DNA of 64,000 bases, taken from the NCBI RefSeq assembly GCF_019925205.1, contig NC_083560.1, forward strand, positions 7,378,001 through 7,442,000, read 5' to 3'. Positions 59,043 to 64,000 of this stretch are shown piece after piece. A program made the position numbers and the translations under genes. Source of the stretch: Metopolophium dirhodum. Taxonomy: Eukaryota; Arthropoda; Insecta; Hemiptera; Aphididae. Below the pieces are notes generated by a model. That model saw nothing but the letters and a program-made list of their open reading frames with translations, was not told the DNA's origin and made no database searches. Positions within the stretch are counted from its first letter, which is position 1, and each line of letters begins with the position of its first letter.

Positions 59043-62000
59043 ATGTTTAAATGCAACGAGTGTTTATCCATTTTCTCTCGGAAAGATAATTTAACTAGGC
59101 ATTTAAAGAGTCATAAAAAAAAAAAATTCAAATGTGCGGTTTGTGGTGTTTTATTTGTTCGAAATGACAGTCTTAAAAGACACACGAAAAATAGGCATGG
59201 TAATCTACGAAAACATATGAAAAAAAATCACGGTAAGTACATGGTTATAACTTAAAAATATTTTGTACCCCATCGATCATTTTTAAGGAGTTGTGTTTAG
59301 GCAATACGTAGTTATTCAACCTGTATCATTTTTAAGGAGCTTAGAAAAATATTTGTAAACATTTACCTAGTAGTAGTGTTAGGGGTGTGTATATTTTCTT
59401 TTTATTAATATTATTATTATTTTGCTAGATGATAATATAACGTTTGAAGACGACGAATTGTGCACTAATGTCGAAAATAATGAAACAAGTACGAAAAATT
59501 ATCTATACTTAGTGTCAAATATTATTATAATTATTATTTTCCCAGATACAACGTTTCAAGACGACGAATATTGCGCTAAAGTGATGGATAAGTTCGAAAA
59601 TAATGAAATAAGTATGAAAATAATGAAATAAGTATGAAATGTACCTATATTTAGTGTAAAATATTAATATTATTATTTTCCTAGATGATATAATGTTTGA
59701 AGACGACGAATTGTGCACTAATGTCGAAAATAATGAAACAAGTACGAAAAATTATCTATACTTAGTGTCAAATATTATTATAATTATTATTTTCCCAGAT
59801 ACAACGTTTCAAGACGACGAATATTGCGCTAAAGTGATGGATAAGTTCGAAAATAATGAAATAAGTATGAAAATAATGAAATAAGTATGAAATGTACCTA
59901 TATTTAGTGTAAAATATTAATATTATTATTTTCCTAGATGATATAATGTTTGAAGACGACGAATATTGCACTAAAGTGTTGGATAATTTCGAAAAAAGTA
60001 TGATAAACTATTTATATTTATATTTATATATCAACATATTTTTTTTTCTATAGGTAAGCATAAGAATATGATTGAAGTAGCCCCCGATATTTTCGTTGAG
60101 AATATACCAGCTGGACCTTCTAATCAAAGTATTTATTTAGTATTTTTATATTAGTGTATATTTTTATATGAGTGCAAATTTTTTTTTAGGTAAACGTATA
60201 CACATAGACACACCGCTCGGAGCAAAAAAAGCAAAACTAGCATACAACGTTGAAACGCTCATCTTAGAGTCTGACTTGTTGAAAATTAACAATAAGAAAA
60301 CTAAATTTATAAAAAAGTATAATGCTTATATGATTGATTATAATATCACATTAAAACCTATGTCGGGGGATTTAGATATAGTTAGTTTAAATACGTTATT
60401 GGAGGAAGGATTACAAAATATGATTGAAAATATTAAAAAAATTACAAATTTCACTGATGGTGACATCGTTAATATGCACGCCAACAATCCGAAGTTTTTT
60501 ACACCAATATCCACTGGCAATATGACGTGTAATGTGTCAGGAGAGAAAATTTTAAATAAAATCAGTGATATATTAACGTCGGATCAATCAGTGAACATCA
60601 ACGATACGGTGTTCGGTTTTCAAGTTATCATAATGCCTAAAGGTGGAAAACCTAAACCAACCTGGGAGTACTTGGACCTATTTAGCAAAAACAAAAGATG
60701 TATAGCACAAATTAAAAATCAGGATGAACTATGTTGCCCCCGTGCTATTATAGTGGGACTATCTTACAAGACCTCGGTTATATTAGGACACAAATTAAAC
60801 AATTACCAAATCAAAAACCTGCGACTTGGTAAATACGATATTCAAACACGTTTGACAAAAGAACTATGCCAGCAATTAGAAATAAATGACAGCAGGCCGT
60901 TTACGTATCGTGACATATCAAAGGTTGAAAAACTACTCAAAATTCAAGTTAAAGTCGTAAACGCAGATAATTGTTGTGAAATCGACTACACAGGAACTGA
61001 AAATAGATATAAAGTTTACCTTTTGAAAAAAAATGATCATTTTCATTGTATTTTTTCTATGTCAGCGTTCAGAGAACGTGTATACTACTGCGAGTTATGC
61101 GATACGGGGTATAACAATAAAAAGAAGCACGCCTGTAAAAATGGACCTGGGCAAAAGTGTAGGCTGTGTAACGAAAAATATCACATACAAAACTTTACAT
61201 GTAAAAAAATTTTTTGTCACGAGTGTAACCGTTATTGTGTTAATAATGAGTGTTTAAGAAAACATAAAAACGTTTGTGATAAAGAATATAAATGTAACGG
61301 TTGTAATTTTGTCGTACAGAGGAATGACCGCACGCACACCAGTGTTTGCGGTTATGGACAATGTCATAATTGCAAGCAAGAAAACATTCGAATTAGTGAC
61401 CATAAATGTTATATGCAACGGAGAACCGGTAAAGGAGGATATTGTGTAGAATCATGTATCTGTAACGAAAAATCAACAGAAAAACAGAAAAACTGTACGT
61501 TTTCGACAAATTATGTATTTTTTGACTATGAAGCTCAGCAAAATACCGGTACGCACATACCAAATATGGTTATTGCTCACGATTTTGAAGGCCGAAAATA
61601 TGTATTTTCTACAGACGACGCTGGTTCGGCCAATGATAAATTTTGTAAATGGGCGCTGAGCAAAGTAATGAAAGGAACAACTTACATAGCACATAATTCG
61701 AAAGCGTACGACACCTATTTCATTATACAGTACATTTTAAAAAATATGCCGACCGTCAAGTACGAAGTAATTCGTAACGGGACCAAAATTATGATGCTCG
61801 AAATAAAATATGGGGGCTTAAACATTAAATTCATAGATAGTCATAATTTTATACAGTCAAAATTATCTGAATTTCCGAAAACGTTTGGACTTAAAGAAGC
61901 AAAAAAAGGGTACTTTCCACATTTTTTTAATACGCCGGAAAATCAAAGATATGTAGGACCTTTGCCGGACAAAACGCATTACGGTTATAATTCTATGACG

Positions 62001-63956
62001 ACAAAACACCGTGCAGCATTTATAAATTGGCACGACGAATTGATAAATAAGAATTATGTATTCGATTTCCAATTGGAGTTGGAAGAATATTGCAATTCGG
62101 ATGTCGACATATTACGAAGAGGGTGTTTGGAGCTGAGAAAACAATTTTTGGACGTGTGTAATATTGATCCTTTTAAATATATAACGATCGCTAGTGTTTG
62201 TATGGCCATTTATCGACAGAGCGACTTGTCCGGTGGTACTATAGCAGTCGTTCAAAATGTTAAAAAAGACAATTTTTCAGACGATTCGATAAAGTGGCTG
62301 AAAAGCAAAATATTGAACGAAAATAAAAATATAAAACACGCGTTAAACGGTGGAGAAGTTACTATATGCGGTGCTAGAGTAGACGGTTACGACGAGACAG
62401 AGAAAAAAGTATACCAATATCATGGCTGTTTCTGGCACGGTTGTCCGGAGTGTTTTAATCCTAACGATATTAACCCCGTTAATAATAACACTATGACTGA
62501 TTTATACAATGATACGATAAGACGGACAATTAATTTGAAACAAAAAGGGTACCAAGTTGAAGAGATGTGGAGTTGTAAATGGAAAAAGCACAAAAATTAC
62601 AAACAAATGTTGCAGTATCAAAATGATGTAATTGAACCACTAAACCCCAGAGACGCATTTTTCGGAGGAAGGACCAATGCCACAAAGTTAATGGTTAAAA
62701 ATAAAAAAATTAAATACATTGATGTGTGTAGTTTATACCCAACAGTAATGTACTATGACAATTACCCCGTAGGTCATCCTAAACAATTTTTTAATCCATC
62801 AATAAAAAAATACTCGGAATCAAATTGGTATGGTTTCATCAAATGCAAAATACTACCGCCGACCGATTTATATCATCCCGTACTTCCGGTGAAAACTAAT
62901 AAATTAATATTTACACTTTGTAAACAGTGCCAGCTAGATAAAATTAGACAATGTACACACAACGATGAGCAGAAAGCACTTATAGGAACTTGGACAACGG
63001 ACGAAGTACAAAAAGCTTTAGAAAAAGGATATAAAATCATGAAAATTTATGAAGTGCAACATTTTGAAAAAAAATCCAACACATTATTTAAGGAGTATAT
63101 TAAGCGATTTTTAAAAATTAAGTTAGAAACAAGCTCGTGGAAAAATGACTATCGGACGGTTAATGATTATATTTCAGCAGTAAAAAATGCAGTAGGAATC
63201 GATATGGACATTGAAAATATAAAAGAAAATCCTGGATTAAGAGCACTTGCTAAAATATGTCTAAATTCGTTTTGGGGTAAGTTTGGACAAAGGCCTAATC
63301 AGACGAAAACCGAAATAATATCAAAACCGGACAGATGGTACCAAGTATTGTTGGACAGTAAATTGGAAACTGAAAACATAGTTTTTTTGACTGACGATTT
63401 AGTGGAAGTGTCGTATAAAAAAATTAACGAATACGTCGGGCACGAATATAATACTAGTATATACGTAGCTGCTTTCACAACATCGAATGCTAGATTAAGA
63501 TTATATACCATGTTAGATAATCTCGGCGAGAAAGTCGTATATTACGATACAGATAGTGTGTTTTATATTTACGATGATGTCGAAGTGAAGACGGGGTGTA
63601 TGCTAGGCGAGTGGACGGATGAATTAGGACCAGGTATACATATAACCGACTGGGTATCTACAGGCCCTAAAAGTATAGCGCACACAGATATTGAAAATCG
63701 AACAACGACAAAAATAAAAGGATTCACACTTAGTTTCGAAAATATTCAAAAATTAAATATGGACAGTATGAAAAAAATAATGAACGATGAAATAAGGGAC
63801 ATAGAACTGCGATTTCAACAAATAATACGAAATTCAAAAACTAAGGAATTAGCGACAATAATAACATCAAAGACGTTTAAAATGGAATACGATAAACGTA
63901 TGGTTATGTATTCGACCGGTGACGTAATAGAAACGTTACCTTGGGGGTACTTGTAA
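59043..63956 (+). CDS. Spliced gene: C2H2 zinc fingers joined to protein-primed DNA polymerase B
   Basis: Proposed exons: 59043-59232, 59429-59488, 59546-59611, 59685-59741, 59799-59864, 59938-59997, 60054-60128 and 60190-63956. The summed 4341 nt is 1447 codons including the stop, and every junction is phase 1. Exon 1 holds two C2H2 fingers (C4,C7,H20,H24; C31,C34,H47,H52) and a third half-finger without cysteines. Exons 2-6 are acidic repeats. Exon 8 (numbered from an ATG at 60168 in the upstream intron) has a Cys-rich region (about 308-415), exonuclease motifs D453-x-E455, N510...D515 and Y641-x3-D645, and polymerase motifs D852-x2-SLYP, K1029-x3-N1033-SFWGKFG and D1127-T-D1129. It ends in TLPWGYL, as usual for this family. 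All catalytic residues are intact. It would replicate the element by protein priming. Confidence 0.85.
59429..59997 (+). repeat. Tandemly duplicated mini-exons in the polymerase gene
   Basis: An exon-intron-exon-intron unit is duplicated with a 253-256 bp period (59429-59684, then 59685-59937) and followed by a third partial unit (59938-59997). Exons are 57-66 nt, all phase 1-1, and encode variants of TFEDDELC and TFQDDEYC followed by an ENNE-type motif. The two full units are almost identical, including introns, so the duplication is recent. Confidence 0.82.
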
Positions 63957-64000
63957 AACTAAATATTATTGTGTAATATATCTGTGATTTTTTAAATTAT
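63957..64000. other. AT-rich sequence after the polymerase stop
   Basis: 44 bp to the window end; no AATAAA seen yet. Confidence 0.5.

Larger units (their letters stand above)
57067..64000 (+). mobile_element. Left part of a Polinton/Maverick-like DNA element (right end outside window)
   Basis: The left end is fixed by comparison with two uninterrupted copies of block P. The inserted DNA begins AGTAGTAAGTGGG; Polintons typically start with AG/AGT and make 6 bp target duplications, here predicted to be TGTTGG (57061-57066). It holds a GC-rich repeated terminal region, two small spliced genes in convergent orientation and a protein-primed DNA polymerase B gene. Integrase, packaging ATPase, protease and capsid genes expected in Polintons would lie beyond the window. 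An integrated relative such as an adintovirus-like element remains possible. Confidence 0.72.

Noticed and set aside
59611..59631. Second donor-like GTATGA 20 bp downstream in exons 3 and 5
   Set aside because: Using it would shift the frame; the first donor keeps phase 1 like all neighbours.
60168..60191. ATG at 60168 as the start of the polymerase
   Set aside because: It lies in the intron before a polypyrimidine tract and TTTAG acceptor at 60189, and the spliced upstream exons join in frame; kept only for residue numbering.

Overview
This window looks like transposon-packed intergenic DNA from an insect, most likely an aphid or close hemipteran relative. The background is very AT-rich, short spliceosomal introns are present, the arthropod telomere motif TTAGG occurs as short interstitial tracts, and every recognisable coding sequence belongs to a mobile element. 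No host gene, tRNA, rRNA or CRISPR was found. The species is an inference; nothing in the window names it.

Layout. (1) 1-16932, 28409-34918 and 42240-57066 are a mosaic of one set of AT-rich repeat blocks, copied several times in different orders and orientations. It includes a ~115 bp module present about 17 times on both strands, a 1.66 kb tandem duplication (6883-10200), a GC-rich block present three times (5253, 30830, 46862) and odd GGGGGTAAAA/TTTTACCCC arrays. (2) 16933-28408 is a complete Ty3/Gypsy LTR retrotransposon: 1117 bp LTRs, gag, pol, primer site, polypurine tract and 4 bp target duplication. Its 3' LTR is split by a complete Jockey-like LINE (23175-27569) with a 14 bp target duplication. 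(3) 34919-39960 is a ~5 kb inverted-repeat structure carrying a non-autonomous hAT element (37071-38110, 8 bp target duplication) and an 827 bp poly(A)-tailed retroelement (38272-39098, 16 bp target duplication). (4) 41520-42231 has Helitron-like ends. (5) 51342-52545 is a fold-back element with arms of about 0.4 kb. (6) 57067 to the window end is the left part of a large DNA element, most likely a Polinton/Maverick. It begins with AGT, breaks a copy of a local repeat block, and encodes two small spliced genes of unknown function plus a spliced gene joining C2H2 zinc fingers to a protein-primed family B DNA polymerase.

How the genes work together. In the Gypsy element, gag and pol lie in different frames. 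A slippery heptamer and a plausible hairpin sit inside their overlap, which points to -1 ribosomal frameshifting. In the LINE, the ORF1 stop overlaps the ORF2 start (ATGAATAA). In the Polinton-like element the polymerase gene starts with seven small exons, six of them phase 1-1, and four of these form a tandem duplication encoding acidic Cys-containing peptides; the spliced model keeps one frame of 1446 codons. The polymerase also seems to carry a Vsr-like nuclease insertion. These last features are the best candidates for something undescribed.
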